From positions 1 through 64,000 of the forward strand of contig NZ_JACIDT010000006.1 of NCBI RefSeq assembly GCF_014196495.1: 64,000 nucleotides of DNA, given 5' to 3'. Both the position numbers and the translations under genes were made by a program. How positions within the stretch are numbered: position 1 is the stretch's first letter; each line of letters starts with the position of its first letter. The notes beneath the pieces are model-generated. The model saw nothing but the letters and a program-made list of their open reading frames with translations, had not been told where the DNA came from and searched no databases. Below are positions 1-7,144 of this stretch, piece after piece. This DNA comes from Sphingobium jiangsuense. GTDB taxonomy: Bacteria > Pseudomonadota > Alphaproteobacteria > Sphingomonadales > Sphingomonadaceae.

Positions 1-68
1 AGGTGGCGGAGCTGCGGTTCGCGTTGATTGATGACATTCTTGCTGCCCGTGAATGGAGACGCAAATGA
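1..68 (+). CDS. 3' end of an unidentified gene (partial, element cargo)
   Basis: Reading frame 3 is open from the window edge to a TGA at 66-68, giving a C-terminus that ends in ...LAAREWRRK. Its stop overlaps the ATG of the next gene in an ATGA arrangement, the same tight packing seen in the following small genes, so it is probably the preceding member of that operon. Too little is present to assign a function. Confidence 0.45.
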   Translation, partial: VAELRFALIDDILAAREWRRK

Positions 69-367
69 CCGATGACCTGAAAGCGCGGCTGCGGGAGATC
101 GCGCGCGAACATGGTGTTGCTGGGTTCGGCAGAAGTCATGCGATCCTCGAAGCCGCCGACCGCATCGAGGCCCTTGAGGCAGCGGTAACACTCGCCCTGC
201 CTGTCATAGAGCGCGAACTTTTCGTCATGCTCGATTCCTGCTGTGCAAAGGATGACGCGGGCCGACTGATCCGCTCGACGCTGGAATACCCCAGCGATGA
301 TGTCACCCAGATGGAGGCAGCGATAGCCGCCTGCCGCAATGCGCTCGCAGGAGGTGGGGATGAGTAA
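65..367 (+). CDS. hypothetical protein of the integrative element
   Basis: This 100-residue protein is not recognised. It is mostly helical in appearance, with an Ala/Glu-rich stretch (LEAADRIEALEAAV, about residues 28-41) that could form a short coiled coil. The ATG at 65 is preferred to the in-frame ATG at 53 because GGAG at 55-58 lies six bases before it and because it overlaps the previous stop (ATGA). It ends inside the start of the next gene. Position beside an integrase and an excisionase-like gene suggests phage or integrative-element cargo. No domain or signal peptide is visible. Confidence 0.6.
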   Translation: MTDDLKARLREIAREHGVAGFGRSHAILEAADRIEALEAAVTLALPVIERELFVMLDSCCAKDDAGRLIRSTLEYPSDDVTQMEAAIAACRNALAGGGDE

Positions 368-599
368 AATCCACGACGATTGCTATATCGTCATGTCTCA
401 ATACGGCATCCAGCGCATGACAAAGCGCCCTGGAAAACTCGCGCGAGGCGAGGTGTCCGTGCGTGTCCGCCTCACATTGCCTGAATCTGTGTTCGACGAA
501 CCTGCGTTCAGCGCTCATGTCAGCGTGCCGGAAAGCGCCGTAATCAAGCGCGAGGCTGACGTTGAGGTCGTAGCGCCAGATGGAGGTGGGGATGAGTGA
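360..599 (+). CDS. hypothetical protein of the integrative element
   Basis: This 79-residue protein of unknown function starts at ATG 360, directly behind a very strong ribosome binding site (GGAGGTGGGG, 350-359). Its first eight bases overlap the end of the upstream gene (ATGAGTAA). The middle and C-terminus alternate hydrophobic and polar residues like beta strands (VSVRVRLTLPE, AHVSVPE). It ends with the same GGGDE tail as its upstream neighbour because both tails are encoded by the next gene's ribosome binding site. No homologous family recognised. Confidence 0.6.
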   Translation: MSKIHDDCYIVMSQYGIQRMTKRPGKLARGEVSVRVRLTLPESVFDEPAFSAHVSVPESAVIKREADVEVVAPDGGGDE

Positions 600-798
600 G
601 AAGCGCTATGAATGCATGATCTACGACTGCGATTTTCCTACGCAAACCGCGCGCTTTCGGATGCCGTCAGATTTTCTTGTCGCTGGCGGCATTTATGAAA
701 TCCGGCGACTCAGATCATCGACTGATGATGATCGCGCGGTTTGGGCTGGATTACCGGACCCGCCAGAATATGAGGAGGGCCGCCCCGATGCAGATTGA
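592..798 (+). CDS. hypothetical protein of the integrative element
   Basis: This 68-residue product begins MSEKRYECMIYDCDF. The ATG at 592 is chosen over 580 because GGAGGTGGGG (582-591) directly precedes it; the start overlaps the upstream stop (ATGAGTGA). Two early cysteines (about residues 8 and 13) are the only notable residues. The tail is acidic and proline-rich (PDPPEYEEGRPDAD). No family is recognised; it is best treated as a small accessory gene of the element. Confidence 0.55.
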   Translation: MSEKRYECMIYDCDFPTQTARFRMPSDFLVAGGIYEIRRLRSSTDDDRAVWAGLPDPPEYEEGRPDAD

Positions 799-973
799 CC
801 GGGAAATATGGCGTGACCGCTGTCACCCGGCAGATGGTGGGCAGGTCCGATATATGGCGCAATCAGGAGGCTATGTGATGGTCCGGCGACCGCGCGCCAT
901 GCCGTTCGTCATGCCGGAGAAGAAATGGCGCAACCTGCCTCTATGGATCGACGCCGGAAAGGGGGATGGATAG
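788..973 (+). CDS. hypothetical protein of the integrative element
   Basis: This 61-residue product starts at ATG 788, preceded by AGGAGGG at about 772-778 and overlapping the upstream stop by 11 bases. A longer in-frame start at 677 would bury it in the previous gene and lacks such a site. The protein is basic and tryptophan-containing (REIWRDRCHP, KKWRNLPLWID). Its function is unknown. The chain of overlaps from base 65 to 1226 indicates a single transcript running toward the recombinase. Confidence 0.5.
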   Translation: MQIDREIWRDRCHPADGGQVRYMAQSGGYVMVRRPRAMPFVMPEKKWRNLPLWIDAGKGDG

Positions 974-1226
974 CATGGGCATTCAGTTCAGCACATGGCC
1001 GCGTCTCATGAAGCGGCAGACCGCCTGCGCTTATGTGGACATGTCCGCCGCTGAATTCGAGCGCGAGATTGCAGCCGGTCGCTTGCCCATGCCTGTAGAC
1101 ATGGGGCGCGGGCCGCGTTGGAGCCGGGAAGAGATAGACCGCTTCATCGAGCGGCTGACCGGGGAGGCCGATGTCACGACAGCCAACGATTGGCGGGCAC
1201 AAACAAAGCTATACGGCAATGGCTAG
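966..1226 (+). CDS. AlpA/excisionase-like HTH DNA-binding protein
   Basis: This 86-residue protein has a MerR/AlpA-like winged helix-turn-helix core: a first helix with RQTACAYVDMSAAEF (about residues 17-31), a turn with AAGRLPMPVDMGRGPRW, and the REEIDRFIERL helix that closes such folds (about residues 55-65). Proteins of this type placed immediately before a phage integrase commonly act as recombination directionality factors or element regulators. That is the likely role, inferred from fold and position. The start could be ATG 966 or ATG 975; a GGAAAGGGGG tract precedes both. It overlaps the integrase start. Confidence 0.7.
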   Translation: MDSMGIQFSTWPRLMKRQTACAYVDMSAAEFEREIAAGRLPMPVDMGRGPRWSREEIDRFIERLTGEADVTTANDWRAQTKLYGNG

Positions 1227-2226
1227 AATCATCCAATATGTGAAGCGGACGAAGGCAAAAGGCCGCTTCTACTATTATTTCGACACCGGGCAGGTGGATG
1301 AGAAAGGCAAGCGCATCTGGAAGCGCCTGCCCGATCCGTCCGACCGCTCCTTTGGGAGCATCTATGCTGCGCTACTGGGACACCGCAGCCGCCGCGAAAA
1401 TGTCGAGGCGCTGCTGACGGTCAAGAAACTGGTCGACCTGTATTTTGCCAGCCCGCAGTTCAATGACCGGAAACCCGCGACCCAGAAAATCTATCGGATC
1501 TACCTTGCCGAATTTGTGGACCAACTTGGCGTGGCCCCAGCCGAACAGATCGAACGTAAAGATATCGTCCTGCTGCTGGACAAGATGGCTGACCGGCCAG
1601 CCGCAGCGAACATGGTCCTGAAGTCATCCCGCGCCTGTTATGCATGGGCGAGGAAGCGCGGCCATATCACCAACAATCCCTTTCAGGATATAACGCCGTT
1701 TGATTTGGGCGAGCATCAGCCGTGGCCGGAGGAAGCGTTGCAGGCTGCGTTAAGCACTGATGATGCTCTTGTGAGGCTCGCCACACATCTGCTCTATTAT
1801 ACAGCGCAGCGGATCGGCGATGTCTGCCGCCTAACGTGGCGCGACGTAGGCGGTGACGATATTATCCTCACGCAGGAAAAAACGGGTGCCACATTGCGCA
1901 TCCCGATCCACGAATCCTTAGCCGCCGAACTGGCGCAGCACCCGAAGAGTCTTGGCTGCATTCTGGATAATGGGCCGGAGCGGTCGAGGGTCGATCGCGT
2001 GCGGAAAGCCCTGCAGGCATTTTGCATCCAAAATGGGGTTAAAATCGTGCCGCATGGCCTGCGCAAAAACGCGGTCAATGCGCTCCTAGAAGCAGGATGC
2101 AGCGCAGCCGAGACGGCGGCCATCAGCGGCCAATCCTTGCAGATGGTCGAGCACTACGCGCGCCGCCGGAGCCAATCGAAATTGGGTAAAGCCGCCATCC
2201 TGAAATGGCAGGGGAACAGCAAATGA
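1219..2226 (+). CDS. tyrosine recombinase (phage-type integrase)
   Basis: This is a site-specific recombinase catalysing integration and excision of the element. From the ATG at 1219 it is 335 residues. The N-terminal part holds an arm-binding-like region (MARIIQYVKRTK, KGRFYYYF) and a SAM-like core-binding domain. The catalytic domain carries the first Arg at about 198 (AQRIGD), HGLR at 279-282 and the nucleophile Tyr313 (VEHYARR). The usual His/Trp before the tyrosine appears as Gln in SGQSLQ. An upstream in-frame ATG at 1171 would add 16 residues. The gene ends next to the presumed attachment site. Confidence 0.9.
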   Translation: MARIIQYVKRTKAKGRFYYYFDTGQVDEKGKRIWKRLPDPSDRSFGSIYAALLGHRSRRENVEALLTVKKLVDLYFASPQFNDRKPATQKIYRIYLAEFVDQLGVAPAEQIERKDIVLLLDKMADRPAAANMVLKSSRACYAWARKRGHITNNPFQDITPFDLGEHQPWPEEALQAALSTDDALVRLATHLLYYTAQRIGDVCRLTWRDVGGDDIILTQEKTGATLRIPIHESLAAELAQHPKSLGCILDNGPERSRVDRVRKALQAFCIQNGVKIVPHGLRKNAVNALLEAGCSAAETAAISGQSLQMVEHYARRRSQSKLGKAAILKWQGNSK

Positions 2227-2322
2227 ACTTTCAAACTTTGGAAAACTTCGCCTGCACACCGCAGAAAACCGCGCCTATATATAACGTGGCGTTAAATCTT
2301 TTCGGGCAAAGCACGGCCGGTC
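2227..2322 (+). other. integrative element boundary / presumed attachment region
   Basis: These 96 bases between the recombinase stop and the glycosyltransferase start are more AT-rich than the flanks (CCTATATATAACGTGG). No tRNA or complete gene is visible, although an open frame (MNFQTLENFACTP...) starts at 2223 and runs into the glycosyltransferase antiphase. By position the att core should lie here or at the very start of the next gene. The other half-site is outside the window, so the core cannot be defined. Confidence 0.4.
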
Positions 2323-3555
2323 ATGACGCGTATCTTGCACATTCTCGATCACAGCCTGCCGCTGCACAGCGGCTACACCTTCCGCACCCGCGCGATATTG
2401 CGGGCGCAGGTCGCCAAGGGGTGGGAGGTCCGGGGCATTACCGGCCACCGCCACACCGCGCCGGGGCCGGAGGAGGAGAGCATCGACGGCCTCACCTTCC
2501 ATCGCACCACGGCCGCGCGTCGCGGCGGCATGGCGGCGCTGCGCGAATGGCGGGAAATCGCCGATCATGAGGCGGCGATCGAGGCGCTGGTGCGGCGCTG
2601 GCGGCCCGATATCCTCCACGCCCATTCCCCGGTGCTCAACGCGATCGCCGCGCAGCGGGTCGCCCGGCGGCACGGCATTCCGCTGCTCTACGAGATCCGC
2701 GCCTTCTGGGAGGATGCGGCGGTCGGCAACGGCACCGGCACGGAAGGCGACCTGCGCTATCGCGCGACGCGGTGGCTGGAAAGCCGGGCGGTGCGGCGGG
2801 CCGATGCGGTGGCGGTGATCTGCGAGGGGCTGAAGGGCGATCTGGTCGCGCGCGGCGTCGATCCGGCGAAGATCGTCGTTTCCCCCAATGGCGTCGACAT
2901 GGAGATGTTCGGCACCCCCGTTCCGCCCGATCCCGCGCTGCGCGCGCAACTGGATCTGGACGAGGATGTCGAGGTGATCGGCTTCATCGGCAGTTTTTAC
3001 GATTATGAAGGGCTGGACGACCTGATCGCCGCCATGCCGATGCTCGCCGCCCGGCGTCCGCGCGCGCGGCTGCTGCTGGTGGGCGGCGGCCCGCGCGAGC
3101 AGGATCTGCGCGCGCAGGCGGCGGCGTCCCCGGCGGCGGGCGCGATCCGCTTCGTCGGGCGGGTGCCGCACGATCAGGTGGAGTGCTATTACAGCCTGAT
3201 CGACATATTGGCCTATCCCCGCAAATCCATGCGCCTGACCGATCTGGTCACGCCGCTGAAGCCGCTGGAGGCGATGGCGCAGGGGCGGCTGGTGGCGGCG
3301 TCCTCGGTCGGCGGTCATCGCGAGTTGATAGAGGACGGCGTCACGGCTACCCTGTTCGCGCCGGATGACCCGGCCTCCATCGCGGAGGCGCTCGGCCGCC
3401 TGCTGGACGACCGCGGCATCTGGGACGAGCGCCGGTCGGCGGCGCGGGCTTTTGTCGAGCGGGAGCGGAACTGGGCATCCAACATCAGGCGTTATGAACC
3501 TGTTTACCAAAATCTGCTTGAAAGGGCGCATGGTACGAAAAAATCCGGTGGATGA
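2323..3555 (+). CDS. exosortase A/PEP-CTERM-associated GT4 glycosyltransferase
   Basis: This 410-residue family 4 glycosyltransferase should transfer a sugar from an NDP donor at the inner membrane. The N-terminal signature ILHILDHSLPLHSGYTFRT is typical of the glycosyltransferase in exosortase A (EpsH)-linked exopolysaccharide loci. A GT4 nucleotide-binding domain follows (GSFYDYEGLDDLIAAM about residue 225, then KPLEAMAQGRLVAASSVGGHRELI about 315-340). Length is normal and the N-terminus is intact, but no clear ribosome binding site precedes ATG 2323. Its usual neighbours (epsH, wzc-like genes) are absent and may lie beyond the integrated element. Confidence 0.8.
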   Translation: MTRILHILDHSLPLHSGYTFRTRAILRAQVAKGWEVRGITGHRHTAPGPEEESIDGLTFHRTTAARRGGMAALREWREIADHEAAIEALVRRWRPDILHAHSPVLNAIAAQRVARRHGIPLLYEIRAFWEDAAVGNGTGTEGDLRYRATRWLESRAVRRADAVAVICEGLKGDLVARGVDPAKIVVSPNGVDMEMFGTPVPPDPALRAQLDLDEDVEVIGFIGSFYDYEGLDDLIAAMPMLAARRPRARLLLVGGGPREQDLRAQAAASPAAGAIRFVGRVPHDQVECYYSLIDILAYPRKSMRLTDLVTPLKPLEAMAQGRLVAASSVGGHRELIEDGVTATLFAPDDPASIAEALGRLLDDRGIWDERRSAARAFVERERNWASNIRRYEPVYQNLLERAHGTKKSGG

Positions 3556-4562
3556 GAAATAGGATTGTTCAGGTGAAAAGACGCGATGCCAATCTGATAT
3601 TGATCGCGCTTGCCGCCCTCGGCGGCGGGATCGTGGCCTATATCCTTCCGCTTTCGCTGTTCGAACTGGCGCTGGCGACCAGCGGCCTTTCCGAACGGTT
3701 CCCGGCCTTTGCCCCGCCGCTGGGCGACACGGCGCGGCTGCTGCTGACGCTGGCCGCGGCCAGCGCCTGCGCGGTGGTGATCGCGCTGGTCCTGCCCTGG
3801 GGCGCCGCTGGCGGCCGGTCGGCGGGCAGGCGCCGGGAAAGGGGCGCGAGTTTCCTTTTCGCCCGGCTGGCGTCGCTGACCAGGGGAAAGAAGGCGGAGG
3901 CGCCCGCCAGCCTGGAACATCGGCTCGACACGCCGCTGCTGACCGACGCGCCGGTGTTGCGCCGGTCCGATTCCCATCCCGATGCGCCCGCGCGGCAGCC
4001 CCTGTTCGCGCGTCGCGATCTGGGCGAGGAGGCGCTGCCTTCGGTCGAGGAGGCCGCCATGGCTGCCCCGCAGCAGGAGGAACCGGCGCCGGAAGCGGAG
4101 CCGCCCGTTGCGCCGATCCGCCCGGACGCGTGGCGGCGGCCGGAGGGTGAAGAGGAGGAGCAGGCGGACATCGCCCCGCCGCGCGCGCCCGAACCGCTGC
4201 CGTGGAACCTCATCGAGCAGGAAATGAGCCGCATCCTGAACGGCGGACGCCCCCGCGCCGAAAGCCCGGAGGCAGACGAGGAAGACGCGCCCGCCGCGAC
4301 CGCCATCTATGCCGGCGACGACGAGGCGGAATTCCCGCCTTCTGCTCCGCCCGCGTCGCTGCCGACCATCCAGCAACTGGTGGACCGGCTGGAGCGCGGA
4401 CTGCATCGCAAGAAGCTGGCGCGGGCGGGCGAGGGACGGCAAGGCGGCGAGCAGGCGGGGCATGACGGTTCGTCCGTTGGGTCGGGGCCGGCAGCGGGGC
4501 CGGCGGGCGAGGATTTGCAGCGTGCGCTGGCGGCGCTGCGGGCCGCCGCCAGAGCCGGCTGA
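3552..4562 (+). CDS. hypothetical membrane protein with acidic proline-rich tail
   Basis: This 336-residue protein overlaps the glycosyltransferase stop by four bases (ATGA), so it is probably co-translated with it. Two membrane segments lie near the N-terminus (about residues 15-40, ILIALAALGGGIVAYIL, and 60-82). The remaining 240 residues are a low-complexity cytoplasmic or periplasmic tail rich in Ala, Glu, Pro and Arg, without a recognisable domain. The final part (IQQLVDRLERGLHRKKLAR, about residues 273-292) looks helical. The role is unknown; coupling to the exosortase-type glycosyltransferase hints at polysaccharide assembly. A GTG at 3573 is an alternative start. Confidence 0.65.
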   Translation: MRNRIVQVKRRDANLILIALAALGGGIVAYILPLSLFELALATSGLSERFPAFAPPLGDTARLLLTLAAASACAVVIALVLPWGAAGGRSAGRRRERGASFLFARLASLTRGKKAEAPASLEHRLDTPLLTDAPVLRRSDSHPDAPARQPLFARRDLGEEALPSVEEAAMAAPQQEEPAPEAEPPVAPIRPDAWRRPEGEEEEQADIAPPRAPEPLPWNLIEQEMSRILNGGRPRAESPEADEEDAPAATAIYAGDDEAEFPPSAPPASLPTIQQLVDRLERGLHRKKLARAGEGRQGGEQAGHDGSSVGSGPAAGPAGEDLQRALAALRAAARAG

Positions 4563-4565
4563 TCC

Positions 4566-4967
4566 CTACCAGTCCTCGATGGTGAGGATGGACAGCCGCA
4601 TCACGGTTTCCGAGCCATCGGCGGCGGGGCGACGCTCGTCGGCGCAGGCATCGGCGACGATGTGACCGGTGATCGAGAATTCCGCGTCCGGCAGGCGGCC
4701 GGCCAGCGTCGCGGCGCGCGCGGCGTTGTCCGGTCCCTTCAGCCTCAGCACGACGACATGCCGCGCGCCCACGAAAGTGGCGCTGGCCCATGGGCGGGAG
4801 GATGTGGCGATAACGGATGAATCTGTCCCGGCGAGGTCCAGAAGCTGTGCTATCACCCTTGTATGCGGGTCTTTCCTCGGCGGCCGGGGCCATTCGCGCG
4901 ACCGCAATCTGTGGCGCTGGCGGGTGGCGGGGACCGTGACGGCGTTGCTTGGTTTCGGGTGGGTCAT
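4566..4967 (-). CDS. conserved-looking small hypothetical protein
   Basis: This 133-residue protein has an Arg/Pro-rich N-terminus followed by an alternating strand/helix domain (FVGARHVVVLRLKGPDNAA, then DAEFSITGHIVADA) that looks like a small alpha/beta fold. ATG 4967 is supported because it overlaps the stop of the upstream HTH gene (ATGA) and follows GGAG by ten bases. A GTG at 4858 would give a shorter form without the low-complexity head. It is convergent with the preceding membrane-protein gene, only three bases apart. Function unknown. Confidence 0.55.
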   Translation of the reverse strand: MTHPKPSNAVTVPATRQRHRLRSREWPRPPRKDPHTRVIAQLLDLAGTDSSVIATSSRPWASATFVGARHVVVLRLKGPDNAARAATLAGRLPDAEFSITGHIVADACADERRPAADGSETVMRLSILTIEDW

Positions 4968-5155
4968 TGGCTGATGGCTCCGCGTTGGAAGATGGACATG
5001 AAATGTTCCAGCCTGCGAATCATCCGGGCGCTCGGTTCCCTGCCGTTTCTGATGTCGAACACCAGGCGCGGGTCGCGCGCGGCGTCCCGCCCGAACCGGG
5101 TAGGAGCCATGCCGGTGTCTCTCAGAAATTTTTCGATTCGCCTCAAAATTGACAT
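4964..5155 (-). CDS. small HTH DNA-binding protein
   Basis: This 63-residue protein looks like a minimal helix-turn-helix regulator: a leading helix (SILRRIEKFLRDTGM), a TRFGRDAARDPRLVFDIRNG recognition segment and a closing helix (ARMIRRLEHF). The start at 5155 follows AAGGAG with eight bases spacing; the GTG at 5164 is too close to that site. It is transcribed divergently from the S24-type repressor across a short region full of TAGGA/TCCTA repeats and overlaps the next gene, so the two form one operon probably controlled by that repressor. Confidence 0.65.
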   Translation of the reverse strand: MSILRRIEKFLRDTGMAPTRFGRDAARDPRLVFDIRNGREPSARMIRRLEHFMSIFQRGAISQ

Positions 5156-5193
5156 GCGGAACACTCCTTCAGGGTCTTGGGGTGAGGAAGGAA

Positions 5194-5262
5194 ATAGGAA
5201 GAACGGGATAGGAATAATCCTATATTTCCTCCGAAATCCTACATGTCGAGGAGAAGTCCTAT
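5194..5262. promoter_or_regulatory. operator-like cluster of TAGGA/TCCTA sites in a divergent promoter
   Basis: Between the divergent HTH and S24-regulator genes, ATAGGA occurs at 5194-5199 and 5208-5213, TCCTAT at 5218-5223, TCCTAC at 5237-5242 and TCCTAT at 5257-5262. The pair 5208-5223 is an inverted repeat with a four-base spacer. The TCCTA copies start 19 and 20 bases apart, about two helical turns. This looks like a cooperative operator, most simply bound by the S24 repressor; that assignment is inference. Confidence 0.55.
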
Positions 5263-5277
5263 CATTGTGGAGCAGAT

Positions 5278-5967
5278 ATGGATGAGGATTCCCCGCGTGA
5301 AATTCTCGCGAGCCTGATTGCGGAGCATGGCACCAACTATGGCGCCCTTTCCCGCTTGCTGGGAAGAAATTCCGCTTATATTCAACAGTTTATAAAGCGC
5401 GGTACGCCGCGCAGGCTCGATGAGCGCGACCGGCGGGTGCTGGCGGAGTTTTTCGGCGTGGACGAAGGCCTGCTCGGCGCGCCGGAGCGGCGGAGCGCTG
5501 TCGCTCCCTCCCGCGCAAGGGCCCCGGAAAGGCCGGTTTCCGCCGCCACCGCGCAGGTTCCGAAGCTGGCGCTGGAAGCCTCGGCGGGCACCGGCGCGAT
5601 CGCCGGGGAAGAGTGGCCGTCCGATGTGATCGGCTTCGACCGGCAATGGCTGAAACGGCTGGGCCTGCACCCGGAAAATCTCTCCATTATCGATGTAAAA
5701 GGCGAATCCATGGCGCCGACGCTCAACAATGGCGACACGATCATGGTCGATCGCGGCGACGGCGTGGACCGGCTGCGCGACGGCATCTACGTGCTGCGGC
5801 TCGACACCATGCTGATGGTCAAGCGCGTCGCCCTTTCCCCGCGCAAGGGGCGCAAGGCGCTCACCATTTCCAGCGACAACCCGCATTTCCCGTCCTGGGA
5901 GGATGTCGACCGCAAGCTGGTCGATATCGTCGGGCGCGTGGTCTGGGCCTCGCGCGTGCTTTCCTGA
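5278..5967 (+). CDS. S24-family (LexA/CI-like) transcriptional regulator
   Basis: This 229-residue repressor has an N-terminal HTH (about residues 8-60; NYGALSRLLGRNSAYIQQF) and a C-terminal S24 peptidase-like domain (about 120-225). The Ser/Lys dyad is visible as Ser144 (GESMAP) and Lys182 (MVKRV). An Ala-Gly pair lies in the linker (SAGTGAIAGEEW, about residues 100-112) where self-cleavage occurs in LexA/CI proteins. ATG 5278 follows GGAG with a good spacing. It likely autoregulates through the TAGGA/TCCTA sites and may respond to stress by self-cleavage, which is known for the family but not shown here. Confidence 0.85.
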   Translation: MDEDSPREILASLIAEHGTNYGALSRLLGRNSAYIQQFIKRGTPRRLDERDRRVLAEFFGVDEGLLGAPERRSAVAPSRARAPERPVSAATAQVPKLALEASAGTGAIAGEEWPSDVIGFDRQWLKRLGLHPENLSIIDVKGESMAPTLNNGDTIMVDRGDGVDRLRDGIYVLRLDTMLMVKRVALSPRKGRKALTISSDNPHFPSWEDVDRKLVDIVGRVVWASRVLS

Positions 5968-6015
5968 ACGCGCTGCCTCTTGCAAGGCGCGCGCCGCTCC
6001 TCCACATCAGCGCGC

Positions 6016-6711
6016 ATGAGCAACGACCAGACCGCCCCTGTCCCTCCGTCCGTCCCCCCGCTGCGCGCCGCCATCATCCCGGTGACCCCGCTCCAGCAGA
6101 ATTGCACGCTTTTCTGGTGCACCAGCACCGGCAAGGGCGCCTTCGTCGATCCCGGCGGCGATCTCGACCGGCTGAAGAAGGCGGCGGCCGACCAAGGCGT
6201 GACGATCGAGAAGATACTCGTCACCCACGGCCATATCGACCATTGCGGGCAGGCCGGGATATTGGCCGGGGAACTCGGCGTGCCGATCGAAGGGCCGCAG
6301 GAGGACGACCGCTTCTGGATCGCCCGGCTGGAGGATGACGGCCGCCGCTACGGCATCGAGGGCCGCCCGTTCGAGCCGCAGCGCTGGCTGCACGACGGCG
6401 ACACGGTGACGGTGGGCGACCTGGTGCTGGACGTGATCCACTGCCCCGGCCACACGCCCGGCCATGTCGTCTTCCATCATGCGCCCTCGCGGCTAGCGAT
6501 CGTCGGCGACGTGCTGTTCCAGGGATCGATCGGCCGCACCGATTTCCCGCTCGGCAATCATCAGGACCTGATCGACGCGATCACGCAGAAGCTGTGGCCG
6601 CTGGGCGACGACGTCGCCTTTGTGCCCGGCCACGGCCCGATGAGCAATTTCGGCCATGAACGCGCGAGCAATCCGTTCGTCGGCGACAGGGCGCTCGCGT
6701 CCGGGCAATGA
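6016..6711 (+). CDS. MBL-fold metallo-hydrolase (glyoxalase II/YcbL-like)
   Basis: This 231-residue soluble metallo-beta-lactamase-fold hydrolase carries the binuclear zinc motif THGHIDHCGQ (His71, His73, Asp75, His76), a further GHTPGH histidine motif (about residue 150) and VPGHGPMS near the C-terminus. The size and motifs fit the YcbL/hydroxyacylglutathione-hydrolase-like group acting on thioesters; the substrate is not determined. ATG 6016 (MSNDQT) is preferred over an earlier in-frame start at 5980 because the added residues are low-complexity. It sits upstream of rpmF, with its own stop well before that gene's promoter. Confidence 0.85.
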   Translation: MSNDQTAPVPPSVPPLRAAIIPVTPLQQNCTLFWCTSTGKGAFVDPGGDLDRLKKAAADQGVTIEKILVTHGHIDHCGQAGILAGELGVPIEGPQEDDRFWIARLEDDGRRYGIEGRPFEPQRWLHDGDTVTVGDLVLDVIHCPGHTPGHVVFHHAPSRLAIVGDVLFQGSIGRTDFPLGNHQDLIDAITQKLWPLGDDVAFVPGHGPMSNFGHERASNPFVGDRALASGQ

Positions 6712-6770
6712 TCGGGCGGCCAGTGATCGGGCAAGCCGCCGGCGGTCGAAGAGAAAGGCCAAGGAAAGAC

Positions 6771-6798
6771 TTGCTTGTCCGCGAAAAAGCGCTATAGG
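6771..6798 (+). promoter_or_regulatory. predicted sigma70 promoter for rpmF-plsX-fabH
   Basis: TTGCTT (6771-6776) and TATAGG (6793-6798) are separated by 16 bases, a plausible housekeeping promoter in the 227-base gap upstream of rpmF. It would drive rpmF, plsX and fabH, which are closely spaced. Confidence 0.4.
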
Positions 6799-6938
6799 CG
6801 CAGGACTTCGCGATAACCGGGACGTTCCGATGGAGCATGCGGTTTGCGTTGGCGCCCGCCGCTCATGTCGGGGCCAGCGTCGGGCCGGTCCGAATATCGT
6901 TTTGGGTTTGATTTTATTTAACGGATACAGGTGCCGAG

Positions 6939-7118
6939 ATGGCTGTTCCCAAGCGGAAAACGACTCCCTCCAAGCGCGGCATGCGCCGCAGCCACGATTC
7001 GCTGAAGGTCGAGGCCTATCAGGAATGCTCCAACTGCGGCGAACTGAAGCGCCCGCATCACCTGTGCAATGCCTGCGGCCACTATAATGGCCGTGAAGTC
7101 ATCGCCGTCGGGGCCTGA
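6939..7118 (+). CDS. rpmF: 50S ribosomal protein bL32
   Basis: This 59-residue product is large-subunit ribosomal protein L32. It begins [20 protein letters not shown], the near-invariant family N-terminus, and carries the zinc-ribbon cysteines CSNCGELK and CNACGHYN (about residues 30-48). The length is normal. It lies 26 bases before plsX, the widespread rpmF-plsX-fabH arrangement linking ribosome synthesis to lipid synthesis. CCGAG just before the start is only a weak ribosome binding site. The protein sits below common ORF length cut-offs, so it is easily missed. Confidence 0.97.
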   Translation: MAVPKRKTTPSKRGMRRSHDSLKVEAYQECSNCGELKRPHHLCNACGHYNGREVIAVGA

Positions 7119-7144
7119 TCGACTTCTATACATAGGGGAACAGG

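Noticed and set aside
2205..2570. Open frame beginning near the integrase stop (MNFQTLENFACTP...)
   Set aside because: Most of it lies antiphase within the glycosyltransferase gene; only the first 33 codons are outside, and no ribosome binding site or family supports it.
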